62,705 nucleotides of DNA from Oceanospirillum sediminis (GTDB taxonomy: Bacteria > Pseudomonadota > Gammaproteobacteria > Pseudomonadales > Halomonadaceae): assembly GCF_014164585.1 (NCBI RefSeq), contig NZ_JACJFM010000002.1, forward strand, positions 26,060-88,764, written 5' to 3'. The translations under genes and the position numbers were made by a program. Within the stretch, counting starts at the first letter, position 1. The number at the start of each line of letters is the position of its first letter. A model generated the notes under the pieces. That model made no database searches, was not told where the DNA came from, and was given only the letters and a program-made list of their open reading frames with translations. Below are positions 18,064-27,366 of this stretch, in pieces.

Positions 18064-19764
18064 TTATCGGTTCCGCCAGCCCTGAGTCACGGTCAGCAAT
18101 TTCTGAGATAACAACCAGTGCGTGCCCTTAACGGCCAGGCAGGTTACCAGAATCAGAACAGCCATCGCTGCCGCAGAAGCGGTATTGCCCGCTTCATCCA
18201 TATTCATCACAGAAATAGATGCCAGCATGGTATCGCTGGAATACAGGAAGACGACTGCCGACACTGTCGTCATCGCATTGACAAACAAGTACACCGAAAT
18301 TTCCAGCACTGCCGGCAAAGAAACAGGCAGCGTTACTTTCCAGAAGGTGGCATAGAAAGGTACTTTCAATGAAGAGGATACCGCCTCAAACTCACTGTCG
18401 ATCTGCTTCAGTGCTGTCACTGAAGTCAGGTGACATACGGTATAAAAGTGCACCACGCTGTTTAACACCAGAATGGCCATAGTGGCATAAATAAAATTCA
18501 GTGGATTACCAGGCTGGTTAAAGAAGAAGATATAGGACAGGCCTAATACCATGCCAGGTACTGCCATAGGAATCATAGCCATCAGGTGCAGTAAGTTACG
18601 CACCGGCTCAAAGGCCCGGCCTTTTTCCACCAGATAGGCATTAAAGAACACTACAGCCGTTCCGATTACAGCAACCCAGGCAGCCATTTCCAGAGAGTTA
18701 AAGTAGAAATCCCAGCTGGCTCCGACTTCTTCAAAATTGTAGTTATTCAGTGTTAATGCAGTGTTATAAGGCCAGAAGGTGATAAAGGAGGCGTAAACAG
18801 CCATACCAATCACCAGCAGAATAGCGGACACCACCAGACAGCAGATCCCGAAGAACAGACGATCTTTCATCTTATGTGGTGAAGGTACAAATGGCACGGC
18901 ACGGGCTGACAGCATAGCCACCTGCTTTTTCTGTACCAGGCGATCCGCAATAAAAGAAAAGACAGCCGGTAATAACAGCACCACAGAAACGACAGCACCC
19001 ATCTGGAAATTCTGCTGTCCCACCACCTGCTTGTAGATATCCGTTGCCAGAACGTTGAACTCACCACCAATTACCTTAGGCACACCAAAGTCCGTAATAA
19101 CCAGGGTAAAGGCAACAAAACTGGCACTGATCAGACCATATTTGGCTGAAGGCAGAGTCACGGTAAAAAAGGTACGCACTGGCGAGGCTTTCATCACCCG
19201 TGCGGCCTCATACAGACGGGCATCTGAGTTAGACAGTGCTGTTACCATAATCATCAGTACATGAGGAAATACCCAAAAACACATACCGATCACAATACCA
19301 ATCGGACCGTAAATGGTTTCACCAAATAGCACACCTTTAAAGATACCCTGATTACCCAGCAGATAGATCAGACTGATCCCCGGTAATAAAGAAGGGGCAA
19401 ACAAAGGCAGCAACGTCAGTGCTCTGAGAGTCTTTTTACCCGGCATGCAGGTTCGGGTGAGGCCGTAGGCAAATAGAAATGCCAGGGTGATGACAATAAA
19501 GGTAGAGGTCAGAGCAATTTGCAAAGAATTAGCAACAGACTCAAACAGTACCGGATTACTGAAATAGGTCGCAAAGTTTACCAGACCAACAAAGTCACCA
19601 TCCGCATTCTGCAGGCTCTTCACCAGCATAGAGCTCAGCGGCATCAACAGAGTGAAGAATAAAAAGGCGACAGCAATCAGAATAACGCCTCGCTGAATAT
19701 AGTCGTCTTTACTCAGACGGACCGTATCCGCCGGATTCACATTACGATTCCAGACACTGATCAT
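18064..19764 (-). CDS. phnU: AEP ABC transporter permease (fused, two-domain)
   Basis: The 566-residue inner-membrane protein has about twelve membrane segments and two copies of the binding-protein-dependent permease domain (roughly 60-290 and 355-560). The EAA-type loops include YEAARVMKASPVRTFFTVTLP and the second-half FEAVSSSLKVPFYATFWKVTLP (quoted in part). This corresponds to the fused permease of the PhnS2-T2-U2 type AEP importers. Its ATG overlaps the stop of phnT by four bases (ATGA), showing translational coupling. Confidence 0.92.
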   Translation of the reverse strand: MISVWNRNVNPADTVRLSKDDYIQRGVILIAVAFLFFTLLMPLSSMLVKSLQNADGDFVGLVNFATYFSNPVLFESVANSLQIALTSTFIVITLAFLFAYGLTRTCMPGKKTLRALTLLPLFAPSLLPGISLIYLLGNQGIFKGVLFGETIYGPIGIVIGMCFWVFPHVLMIMVTALSNSDARLYEAARVMKASPVRTFFTVTLPSAKYGLISASFVAFTLVITDFGVPKVIGGEFNVLATDIYKQVVGQQNFQMGAVVSVVLLLPAVFSFIADRLVQKKQVAMLSARAVPFVPSPHKMKDRLFFGICCLVVSAILLVIGMAVYASFITFWPYNTALTLNNYNFEEVGASWDFYFNSLEMAAWVAVIGTAVVFFNAYLVEKGRAFEPVRNLLHLMAMIPMAVPGMVLGLSYIFFFNQPGNPLNFIYATMAILVLNSVVHFYTVCHLTSVTALKQIDSEFEAVSSSLKVPFYATFWKVTLPVSLPAVLEISVYLFVNAMTTVSAVVFLYSSDTMLASISVMNMDEAGNTASAAAMAVLILVTCLAVKGTHWLLSQKLLTVTQGWRNR

Positions 19765-20969
19765 GATACCGCTCCTGCAGAAGCGATCAGAGCAGGATTA
19801 GTCGCAGAAGAACCGGCATAGCGTTCATAAACCTGCAGGTCTGAAGAAGGTACGCACACTTCAACATTCTGCCCCGGTGTACAGCACTGCAGGTTAGCGT
19901 GCTGAGTGCCCACATCAACTTTGATGGACAGATCACTGTTCTGCATCGCCACTTCAACACGCAGGAAATTGCCCAGAAATTCACTGTGAATCACAGTACC
20001 GGCAAAACTCTCCAGCTGACGAGTATCTCCCTGCAAAGTTGATTTATCATCACCAGCGCTGATCAGCTGAGCAACTTCCGGTCGGAATGCCAGCCAGGTA
20101 GAGTCCATCTCTTTTGCCTTATAAGTCAGGCAGCAGATCACACGATCACCCAGACGTACCTGATGGTTGCTGGCCGCTTTTGTTGGTAACAGGTTCATAG
20201 TACCCACAAAATTCGCCACAAAGGCATTGATCGGACGACGATAAACTTCTTCTGGTGTCCCCACCTGCTCAATCACACCGTGGTTCATCACCACAATACG
20301 ATCAGCCATTGACAGAGCCTCTTCCTGATCATGGGTTACCATAATAGTCGTAATACCCAGCTGACGTTGAAGGTTACGGATCTCCTGACGCAGATGCAGG
20401 CGCACCCGTGCATCAAGGGCAGACAAAGGCTCATCCAGTAACAACAGGCCAGGTTCAGTAGCCAGCGCGCGTGCCAGCGCAATACGCTGTTGCTGACCGC
20501 CGGATAGCTGAGAGGGATATTTTTTCGCCACATCCGGCAGGCCTATAGTATCCAGCAGGTCCCGGACTTTCATATCAATTCTCTGACGACTCATATTCTG
20601 GCTATGCAGACCATAAGCGATATTGTCTGCCACCGTCAGATTCGGAAACAGCGCATAGGACTGGAATACAATACCAAAGTCACGCTGTTCAGGAGGTAAA
20701 CGAGAAATATTATTCCCCCCCTGAAAAATCTCGCCACGGCTTTGCGGGTCCAGACCGGCAATGGCTCTCAACAAGGTCGTCTTACCGCACCCTGATGGTC
20801 CCAGAAAACAGACAAATTCTCCCTCGTTAATCTCCAGAGAGATCTCTTTCAGCGCAGCAAAATTACCATAGTGCTTCCATAGCTTATTGACCTGCAGATA
20901 AGGCGCAGCAGGTTTGCGCTGCTCCGACCATTGCTTCCCCGTTACTACTTGCTGAATCTGAGCCGTCAT
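19761..20969 (-). CDS. phnT: AEP ABC transporter ATP-binding protein
   Basis: This is a 402-residue ABC ATPase. Walker A GPSGCGKTT is near residue 58, the Q-loop in FQSYALFPN, the signature LSGGQQQRIALARAL near 156, Walker B LLLLDEPLSALDA near 176, and the H-loop in MVTHDQEEA. The C-terminal 150 residues form a TOBE-type regulatory domain. The enzyme powers uptake through the fused permease encoded next, whose start it overlaps. It lies 135 bp after the binding-protein gene, with a strong hairpin between them. GGAGA ribosome site. Confidence 0.94.
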   Translation of the reverse strand: MTAQIQQVVTGKQWSEQRKPAAPYLQVNKLWKHYGNFAALKEISLEINEGEFVCFLGPSGCGKTTLLRAIAGLDPQSRGEIFQGGNNISRLPPEQRDFGIVFQSYALFPNLTVADNIAYGLHSQNMSRQRIDMKVRDLLDTIGLPDVAKKYPSQLSGGQQQRIALARALATEPGLLLLDEPLSALDARVRLHLRQEIRNLQRQLGITTIMVTHDQEEALSMADRIVVMNHGVIEQVGTPEEVYRRPINAFVANFVGTMNLLPTKAASNHQVRLGDRVICCLTYKAKEMDSTWLAFRPEVAQLISAGDDKSTLQGDTRQLESFAGTVIHSEFLGNFLRVEVAMQNSDLSIKVDVGTQHANLQCCTPGQNVEVCVPSSDLQVYERYAGSSATNPALIASAGAVS

Positions 20970-21037
20970 AACAATCTCCGAACCTGTATTTCTCTGACAG
21001 AGGGGGATCTGCCATCATTTTTATATCTGTTATCTGA

Positions 21038-21082
21038 TAAAAACAGCAGGAAATAACATCAGTCGATGTCATTTCCTGCTGT
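21038..21082 (-). terminator. strong hairpin and T-run between phnS and phnT
   Basis: Arms 21043-21060 and 21065-21082 are 18 bp with one mismatch and a 4-base loop. On the minus strand the stem runs straight into TTTTTATC. It lies within the importer operon, so it would end a share of transcripts after phnS or protect their 3' end. This fits the need for excess binding protein. Confidence 0.82.
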
Positions 21083-21104
21083 CGCACAGGGAAAGCGTCA
21101 TGCC

Positions 21105-22136
21105 TTATTTAGGATCGCTCTTACCATCGTAACGAGCCTGCCAGGTCGACAGAATTTCTTTACGCTTACTGGCAGCCCATTCAAAGTTATTGTCAATCAT
21201 CAGCGCCTCAGCATCTGCAGGATAATGAGGAATCGGCTTAGCGACACCAGGATAACCCACCACCGCGAAGCTCTTGTTGTACATTTCATTCGCTTGCTTA
21301 GTGATCGCAAAGTCCATCAGCTTTTTAGCCGCATCCATCTTGTCAGTGCCTTTAACAATGGCTGCCGCTTCCATATCCCAGCCCAGACCTTCCTGAGGGA
21401 ATACCAGATCCAGAGGAGCACCTTTCTTCTTCAGGTTGGCACCTTTGTAAGCAAAGGAGATACCGATTGCGGTTTCACCGGCTGCTGCCAGCTTACATGG
21501 CTTTGAACCTGAGTGAGTGTAACGTGCGATGTTATTGTGCAGGCGGTCCATATAACCCCAGCCTTTATCTTCACCAAACATCTGTAGCCAGGAAGATACG
21601 TCCAGGAAACCCGTACCGGAAGAAGCCGGATTAGGCATAATGACGTGGCCTTTATAAACAGGCTTAGTCAGATCTTCCCAACTGGTCGGCTTAGGCAGGC
21701 CGTGCTTTTTCGCTTCAATGGTGTTGAAACACAGAGCACCCATCCAGGCATCCATACCAACCCAGGAAGGGTTAGCATCGGCATCACGGAACTTAGGAGA
21801 CAGCATCTCAATGCCTTTTGGTGCATATGGCTGCAGCATATTCTGTTCTTTCAGAACCAGCAGACTGGTCGCTGCCAGGCCCCACACCACATCAGCCTGA
21901 GGGTTATTTTTCTCAGCCAGCAGCTTAGCGGTTACAATACCGGTAGAATCACGTACCCACTTGATTTTGATATCCGGATACTGTTCATTGAATGCCTTGG
22001 CATAAGGTTTCAGCTGTTCTGTTTCCAGAGCGGTATAGACCTTCAGTTCAGTCTGCGCCTGAGCAACAGAAGCTGCCAGAACCATAGAGCCTGTCAGGCC
22101 CAGCGCCACGAGCTTAATCTGATTTACCAGTTTCAT
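21105..22136 (-). CDS. phnS: AEP ABC transporter substrate-binding protein
   Basis: This 343-residue periplasmic binding protein has a signal peptide (residues 1-27, ending SVAQAQT). Family blocks follow: LKVYTALETEQLKPYAKAF, WVRDSTGIVTAKLLAEK, and NPASSGTGFLDVSSWLQMFGE near 165 (each quoted in part). It matches the PhnS2-type AEP receptor subfamily within iron/thiamine-like binding proteins. I start at the ATG at 22134-22136, which has GAGGTG upstream; a GTG three codons earlier lacks a site. An operator palindrome lies 27 bp upstream. Confidence 0.92.
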   Translation of the reverse strand: MKLVNQIKLVALGLTGSMVLAASVAQAQTELKVYTALETEQLKPYAKAFNEQYPDIKIKWVRDSTGIVTAKLLAEKNNPQADVVWGLAATSLLVLKEQNMLQPYAPKGIEMLSPKFRDADANPSWVGMDAWMGALCFNTIEAKKHGLPKPTSWEDLTKPVYKGHVIMPNPASSGTGFLDVSSWLQMFGEDKGWGYMDRLHNNIARYTHSGSKPCKLAAAGETAIGISFAYKGANLKKKGAPLDLVFPQEGLGWDMEAAAIVKGTDKMDAAKKLMDFAITKQANEMYNKSFAVVGYPGVAKPIPHYPADAEALMIDNNFEWAASKRKEILSTWQARYDGKSDPK

Positions 22137-22162
22137 TTGTAACACACCTCAATCGTCTGTGG

Positions 22163-22182
22163 TTTTTGGTATATACCAAAAA
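22163..22182. promoter_or_regulatory. PhnR operator upstream of phnS
   Basis: TTTTTGGTATATACCAAAAA is a perfect 20-bp palindrome centred about 36 bp before the phnS start. It shares the 10-bp core GGTATATACC with the other two sites but has different outer arms. Confidence 0.85.
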
Positions 22183-22415
22183 TTAACAACTCAATATTTC
22201 AGTTCAGTGAACGAAAAATGAAATCTTTGTGGATAATTGATCAGCTGATGTTTTAAATTCTTAACCACCTGATTTACGACAGAAAAAGTCGCATGGAAAA
22301 ATATTATTTTCTGATGACAGTCATAATATCAGCATAGACCTGTAGCCTCTGGGGCCTCATAAGCCAGCTGAAACCGATCTGCGGCCCAACTTTTACACGC
22401 TTATGAAACACAGAA

Positions 22416-23696
22416 TTAACCGCTGCGCTTACCGCATCTTGCTAATGCACATTGCTTCTGAAAGTCATCATTCAGAGGATCTATTACACCGAACCGATTC
22501 AGCGCCAGAGTTGAAGCATCGGTATATAACACTTGTCCGGTTGCCAGTTCTGCAATCAGGCGGCCTAATCCTCCGGACATTCCTATGCCACCTCCGGAAC
22601 ATCCGGTCATTGCCAGAAAACCTGAAGCCAGATTGCTGCCATCAGCCCGGATCATAGTGCCAATCAGAGGGCTGCCATCCGGTGTATAGCTGGAAATACC
22701 TGAGATATAGTGCTCAACCTCTGTCTGCGCCAGCTCTGGAAAGAAAGGCAAAAGATCTTCAAAGCCCGCTTCCAGTGCCTCCCAGCCCTGTTCATCACAG
22801 CCAAAACTGAACCCGGCCAGGTTATCAGGCAATCGTTCAGGCGATGTATATACCGGTTCATAATCTCTCAGGCCAAAAAGCAGATGCCCCACTTCAGGTC
22901 GGGCATAAGCTCTGGCGTCCGGCAGAATAACCATAGGAGAATCCACCGGTACTGAAGCTAACTTTCCTGTCATCCAGTAATGACTGCGAACAGGTGCCAT
23001 AGCCAGATTGACTCCTACCTGGCGAGCCAGCATAGTGGACCAGGGGCCTGCCGCATCAATCACAATATCAGCCATGATTTTTTCGCCATCGGCCAGCTCA
23101 ACACCGGTAACCTGCACAGCCCCCTGACTGGATACTGTCTGCAATAAGGAAGCTACTCTGCTGTTCTGTCGAATCATCAGGGAAGACGAAGATGAACGGG
23201 ATGAGAGCAGGCGGGCAGCTTGTGCATAAGCCATCGCCAGCTGATAAGGATCGATAAAACCATCTTCCGGCATCAAAGCGGCCAGTGTCTGCTCTGGCAC
23301 CTGTAACCAGGGGCAAGCTTCAGCAACCTGACGTGATGATAACCAGTGCACTGGCAGATTCTGTTGTTCTGCCAGTTCAGCCATCTCCTGAATCTGACGC
23401 TCAGACTCAGCTCGACTGGCAATATGCAGACTACCGGCCTGGTTATATGGCAGCTTTTCATTCAGCAGGCATTCCAGCTCATCAATCGCCAGAAATGTTT
23501 GCCGGACCAGATCGGCAATCACAGGCTTCTGGCGTGCACGGGTCAATAAAGCTGCTGCAGAACTGGTCGTCGCCGCTGCCAGAGTGGCTGCTTCCAGCAG
23601 AACAACCTCACAGTTCGCCTGCTTCATCAGATGAAATGCAGCCGAGCAGCCCAGGATGCCGCCGCCAATAATAACAATACGGGTAGAGTGAGACAT
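22416..23696 (-). CDS. FAD-dependent amino-phosphonate oxidoreductase (DAO family)
   Basis: The 426-residue protein has an N-terminal Rossmann FAD motif (IVIIGGGILGCSAAFHLM, residues 7-24), the DAO-fold IDAAGPWS near 220, and a C-terminal FAD-contact block (SGFLAMTGCSGGGIGMSGGL near 370). Similar enzymes recur in AEP loci (PbfC/PbfD type), where they oxidise AEP or N-methyl-AEP to phosphonoacetaldehyde. Which substrate applies here is inference. The start is ATG at 23694-23696 (MSHSTRI) with AAAGGCGA upstream; the frame extends five codons to a TTG that overlaps the operator. It has its own operator. Confidence 0.86.
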   Translation of the reverse strand: MSHSTRIVIIGGGILGCSAAFHLMKQANCEVVLLEAATLAAATTSSAAALLTRARQKPVIADLVRQTFLAIDELECLLNEKLPYNQAGSLHIASRAESERQIQEMAELAEQQNLPVHWLSSRQVAEACPWLQVPEQTLAALMPEDGFIDPYQLAMAYAQAARLLSSRSSSSSLMIRQNSRVASLLQTVSSQGAVQVTGVELADGEKIMADIVIDAAGPWSTMLARQVGVNLAMAPVRSHYWMTGKLASVPVDSPMVILPDARAYARPEVGHLLFGLRDYEPVYTSPERLPDNLAGFSFGCDEQGWEALEAGFEDLLPFFPELAQTEVEHYISGISSYTPDGSPLIGTMIRADGSNLASGFLAMTGCSGGGIGMSGGLGRLIAELATGQVLYTDASTLALNRFGVIDPLNDDFQKQCALARCGKRSG

Positions 23697-23709
23697 AAAA
23701 TCGCCTTTC

Positions 23710-23729
23710 AATCTGGTATATACCAGATT
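23710..23729. promoter_or_regulatory. PhnR operator upstream of FAD oxidoreductase
   Basis: AATCTGGTATATACCAGATT is a perfect 20-bp palindrome identical to the phnW site. It ends 14 bp before the oxidoreductase start codon, a position suited to repression. Confidence 0.85.
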
Positions 23730-23846
23730 CTAAAAAGAGATTATGTCAGTTTATTGACACTTTAAAGACAAGCTGAAGTTTACAGGAATAAAAACGGATA
23801 TTGCCTGTTTTGAGCAAGCAGCCACAGACGACAGCGGCGAGGGTCA

Positions 23847-24575
23847 TTACCCATTAGACGTGACACTGACCACGACCTTCATAGCATTATGCAGCCAGAA
23901 CTCTTCATCCAGCTCCAGAAACTCACCGTTCTGATCATGACACAATCGACGAATGTAGAGACCGGTAGAACCGGTATTCACTGCCAGAGCATCAGCAACC
24001 CGTGCTTCCAGTGTTTGTGGATAAATTTCGATATGGCGTTCATACGGATCAAGCTTATATTCTGTCCGCAACAGATGCCACAGAGAACGATCCAGAGAGT
24101 GCTGCAGAATTCCAGGGCAGTTTTTCGGATTCAGATAGATCTTTTCAATCAGACAGGGACGTTCATTAATATAACGGCGGCGAAAAATCTCATAAACCGG
24201 CGTCCCCTCAGGAATACCTGCCTGCTCAGCAACCCAGTCTGGTACTTCTATCAGCATTTTGGACAAAGTTTCCGTTCTGGCACTGAAACCCTGCTCTTCA
24301 ACATAGCTGACAAAACCGATATCGCGACTAGGGTCATAATTAATACGCTGCGGCGTAACAAACCAGCCCCGACGATTAGAGCGAAAGATCAGCCCCTCTG
24401 CTTCCAGCTGAACCAGAGCTTGCCTGGCAGTCACACGGGTAATACTGAATTGCTCCGATAATTGCCTCTCTGCTGGCAACTTTTCATTTGCCAGCCAGAT
24501 TCCCGACTGAATTTTATCCGCCAGCTGATCTCTGACCTGTAAATAGACGGGACGCTTCTCGACCGTGTTCATCAT
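23847..24575 (-). CDS. phnR: GntR/HutC-family regulator of the AEP locus
   Basis: The 242-residue protein has an N-terminal GntR winged helix (LPAERQLSEQFSITRVTARQAL, residues 34-55 in part) and a C-terminal UTRA effector domain (YEIFRRRYINERPCLIEKIYL region). HutC-type members bind palindromes of the GT-N-TA-N-AC kind, which fits the three sites in this locus. The effector may be AEP or phosphonoacetaldehyde. Its own upstream region lacks the palindrome, so autoregulation through the same site is not evident. It is the first gene of the cluster on the minus strand. Confidence 0.9.
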   Translation of the reverse strand: MMNTVEKRPVYLQVRDQLADKIQSGIWLANEKLPAERQLSEQFSITRVTARQALVQLEAEGLIFRSNRRGWFVTPQRINYDPSRDIGFVSYVEEQGFSARTETLSKMLIEVPDWVAEQAGIPEGTPVYEIFRRRYINERPCLIEKIYLNPKNCPGILQHSLDRSLWHLLRTEYKLDPYERHIEIYPQTLEARVADALAVNTGSTGLYIRRLCHDQNGEFLELDEEFWLHNAMKVVVSVTSNG

Positions 24576-24753
24576 GCCCTGTTCCGGTAAATCCTGAATA
24601 CAAAGAAATGTCTATGGTATTACGCTGCTATGACATCACAATGACACTATAACAGTAAGGTTAAGGCAGTATAATATAACTTACTGATTATGCTTTGTTA
24701 TCCGTATCTTCCCTGATACTGCCTGCAATGAATCGATTATCCATTCTGTGTCC

Positions 24754-24781
24754 AAATAAAAAAGCCCCGCAAAAGCAGGGC
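24754..24781 (-). terminator. intrinsic terminator of chemoreceptor gene
   Basis: On the minus strand GCCCTGC-TTTT-GCGGGGC is followed by TTTTTTATTT. It lies 36 bp after the stop of the methyl-accepting protein. Confidence 0.9.
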
Positions 24782-24816
24782 ATGATTCAGAAATAACAGG
24801 ATGTATCCGGATAAAA

Positions 24817-26373
24817 TTAACGTGCAATGCTCTGCATAATCAGCTTCACATTATCAATCAGATTATTAGATGCTTCTTTTGTTCTGATTGAGGACTCTGT
24901 CGCCTCAGCTGCTGCCGCATTCACAGAATCCAGATTATTCCGAATCTCTTCTGATGCAGCACTCTGCTCTGTTGCAGCCGCGGCAATCATCTGGCTGCGG
25001 TCAGTAATCGATTGCATAGTACTACTGATCGCATCCAGGGTTTCACCGGCAACCTGAGCCTGATCCACACACTCACGGGCACTTTGTTGGCTGGAGTTCA
25101 TGACTTTAACCACTTCCTCTGTTTCACGCTTCAGGCGCTCCAGAGTGCCGTAGATCTCTCCGGTAGAGTCCTGGGTTCTCTGCGCCAGGGCACGTACCTC
25201 ATCTGCAACTACCGCAAAACCACGCCCCTGCTCCCCGGCTCTGGCCGCTTCAATAGCAGCATTCAACGCCAGCAGATTAGTCTGATCAGCAATTTCGGTA
25301 ATCACACTGATCGCCGACGAAATATCATCTGTTGCCTGATGCAGACTGGTCACTTTAACAGAGGCACTTTCAATGGCTGAAGCCAGCTCATTAATCGCTG
25401 CAGCGGTATCACTGACAACGGACTTACCCTGCTGAGCCAGATCATTAGCCTGATGGGTCGCATCAGAAGCACTGTTAGCATTCTGAGCAACATCATCAAT
25501 GGCCCCTGATAGTTCGCTGATCACAGTTGCAATCTGCTCAACCTCAGCAGCCTGCCTGTTAATCGCTTCAGAGGCCTGATCAGCAATCGTCGTCGTCTCA
25601 TCCCCCAGAGCATAAAGCTCTTTCGCGGAATGACTGATTCGGGTTGTCATCGCTCTGACATTAGCCTCACGCATAATCGCTGCCAGATACAATTGTCCGG
25701 CTTCTGAACGACAATTCGCGTACATCTCTTTCAGCAACTCACTATCCACGTAATTTTTTGCACGTACTGTTGCTTTTTTCAGAGGTTTCAGGAAAAAGTT
25801 CACCAGCAGGATAGCAATACCAGCTTCAACAGCTGCCACCGCCAGAGCCACTTCCGGAGATAACTCGAGGGTCCACTCAATGATGCCTGGTACCAGAGCA
25901 GACATAATCGCAATCGCAGGCATACTAATGGACAGATTAATGTCATACAGGCTAAAGCGCTTTCTGCCACTATTAACACGATTGTAGATTTCTTCTGCCC
26001 GACTCACCTGACTTGCTTTAGGTTTAGACCGGACAGACTGGTAGCCGACAATCTGGCCATTATCCAGGATAGGCGTCACGAATGCATTAACCCAGTAATG
26101 ATCTCCATTCTTACACCGGTTTTTTACAATCCCCATCCAGGGTTTACTCTGTTGCAAGGTTTGCCACATATCTGCAAAGACCGGAGGAGGTACATCCGGA
26201 TGCCGTACAATATTGTGAGACTGTCCCATCAGCTCTTCACGGGTAAATCCGGATATTTCAACAAAAGCATCATTCACAAAAGTGATTTTCCCCTTCAGAT
26301 CTGTAGTGGATACCAGGGGCACATCTTCAGGGAAAGTTCGGTCGACCTGGGTAACTGGCAGGTTTTTTTTCAT
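24817..26373 (-). CDS. PAS-containing methyl-accepting chemotaxis protein (Aer-like)
   Basis: The 518-residue protein has a cytoplasmic N-terminal PAS domain (about 10-115; [19 protein letters not shown]), two close membrane segments (about 150-195), and a C-terminal signalling domain. The signalling domain has the highly conserved hairpin tip [20 protein letters not shown] near residue 350. An N-terminal PAS without a periplasmic domain is the layout of the aerotaxis receptor Aer, which senses redox state through FAD. Ligand identity here is inferred. It has its own terminator and a GGAAG ribosome site. Confidence 0.9.
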   Translation of the reverse strand: MKKNLPVTQVDRTFPEDVPLVSTTDLKGKITFVNDAFVEISGFTREELMGQSHNIVRHPDVPPPVFADMWQTLQQSKPWMGIVKNRCKNGDHYWVNAFVTPILDNGQIVGYQSVRSKPKASQVSRAEEIYNRVNSGRKRFSLYDINLSISMPAIAIMSALVPGIIEWTLELSPEVALAVAAVEAGIAILLVNFFLKPLKKATVRAKNYVDSELLKEMYANCRSEAGQLYLAAIMREANVRAMTTRISHSAKELYALGDETTTIADQASEAINRQAAEVEQIATVISELSGAIDDVAQNANSASDATHQANDLAQQGKSVVSDTAAAINELASAIESASVKVTSLHQATDDISSAISVITEIADQTNLLALNAAIEAARAGEQGRGFAVVADEVRALAQRTQDSTGEIYGTLERLKRETEEVVKVMNSSQQSARECVDQAQVAGETLDAISSTMQSITDRSQMIAAAATEQSAASEEIRNNLDSVNAAAAEATESSIRTKEASNNLIDNVKLIMQSIAR

Positions 26374-26717
26374 GGCAATACTTCCTGTTGCTCTGAGAAA
26401 AAGGGGAAGTCGATAGATATGTAGTTATGCTATGCAGTGTAATTGCAAAAAAATGGGCAGCATATTGTGCTCTTGCAGGATAAAAAAGTCTTGCTCTAAA
26501 GCAACACTTTGTTTCAAAAACGCATGCATCATATACTTAAGCGCACCTTTATGTAATTTTTCGTAAGCATACTAACTTCTTTTCACTGTTTTACCATACA
26601 CAATACGATATTTTCTGATATCCATAAAATAATCCAGCCCCGCTCGCTGGGATACTTATCCTGATATGTTATGCTGATAACTCACAATCAATGCACTCCA
26701 GGTAAAAGGGTTATTTC
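26374..26717. other. 344-bp divergent intergenic region, promoters for MCP and slyD
   Basis: No coding frame is supported here. The region is AT-rich and must contain the start signals of two divergent genes. I looked for a flagellar sigma-28 type promoter before the chemoreceptor and did not see one. The slyD end carries AGGTAAAAGGG as ribosome site. Confidence 0.55.
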
Positions 26718-27203
26718 ATGGAAATTCAAGATAATGCAGTTGTTCTGATTCACTACACACTGACTAACGAAACAGGTGAGACCATAGATAGCTCAGCTGG
26801 TTCCGATCCTCTGGCATATATGCAGGGCGCAGGCAATATCATTCCGGGTCTGGAGAATGCTTTGCTGGGTAAAAGCGCAGGCGACAAGCTGAATGTGACG
26901 GTTGCTCCGGAAGATGGTTACGGAGAACACGTTTCAGAACTGGTTCAACAAGTGCCTACAGAAATGTTCCAGGGTGTTGACCAGGTTGAAGTGGGTATGG
27001 AGTTCCACGCAGAATCCAATGCAGGACAGCCTATTGCTGTGACTGTAACCAAAGTTGAAGAAGATATGGTCACTATTGACGCCAATCATCCTCTGGCAGG
27101 CGTTACTCTGAACTTTGACGTTGAAGTAGTCGAAGTGCGCGAAGCGACAGCAGAAGAAAAAGAGCACGGTCATGCTCATGGCGCAGGCGGTCACCAGCAT
27201 TGA
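26718..27203 (+). CDS. slyD: FKBP-type peptidyl-prolyl isomerase SlyD
   Basis: The 161-residue protein starts with the FKBP half IQDNAVVLIHYTLTNETGE and the Gly-rich IIPGLENALLGKSAGD (near 40-57), then the insert-in-flap domain (about 70-125), and returns to FKBP with FDVEVVEVREAT. The tail is His-rich (HGHAHGAGGHQH), shorter than the nickel-binding tail of E. coli SlyD. It acts in the cytoplasm as a foldase and metallochaperone. It is a single gene with its own terminator. Confidence 0.95.
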   Translation: MEIQDNAVVLIHYTLTNETGETIDSSAGSDPLAYMQGAGNIIPGLENALLGKSAGDKLNVTVAPEDGYGEHVSELVQQVPTEMFQGVDQVEVGMEFHAESNAGQPIAVTVTKVEEDMVTIDANHPLAGVTLNFDVEVVEVREATAEEKEHGHAHGAGGHQH

Positions 27204-27320
27204 TCCGACTGTACAGCCATATGGATAACGCTTAGCAGGACGCGGTATTCAGAATATGTAAGCTATCATAGCTTTCCCTGTCTGCCGTATTTCTGCACCC
27301 GGACAACGGCATTACTCTGG

Positions 27321-27355
27321 AAGCCCCGGTATCTATGATACCGGGGCTTTTCTTT
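27321..27355 (+). terminator. intrinsic terminator after slyD
   Basis: AAGCCCCGGTATC, a 3-base loop and GATACCGGGGCTT are followed by TTCTTT on the plus strand. It is a strong GC-rich stem 117 bp after the slyD stop. Confidence 0.88.
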
Positions 27356-27366
27356 ATATCAAAAGG

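Noticed and set aside
24576-24660. fourth PhnR operator before phnR
   Set aside because: Only a partial TGGTATTAC is present, without the palindromic partner.
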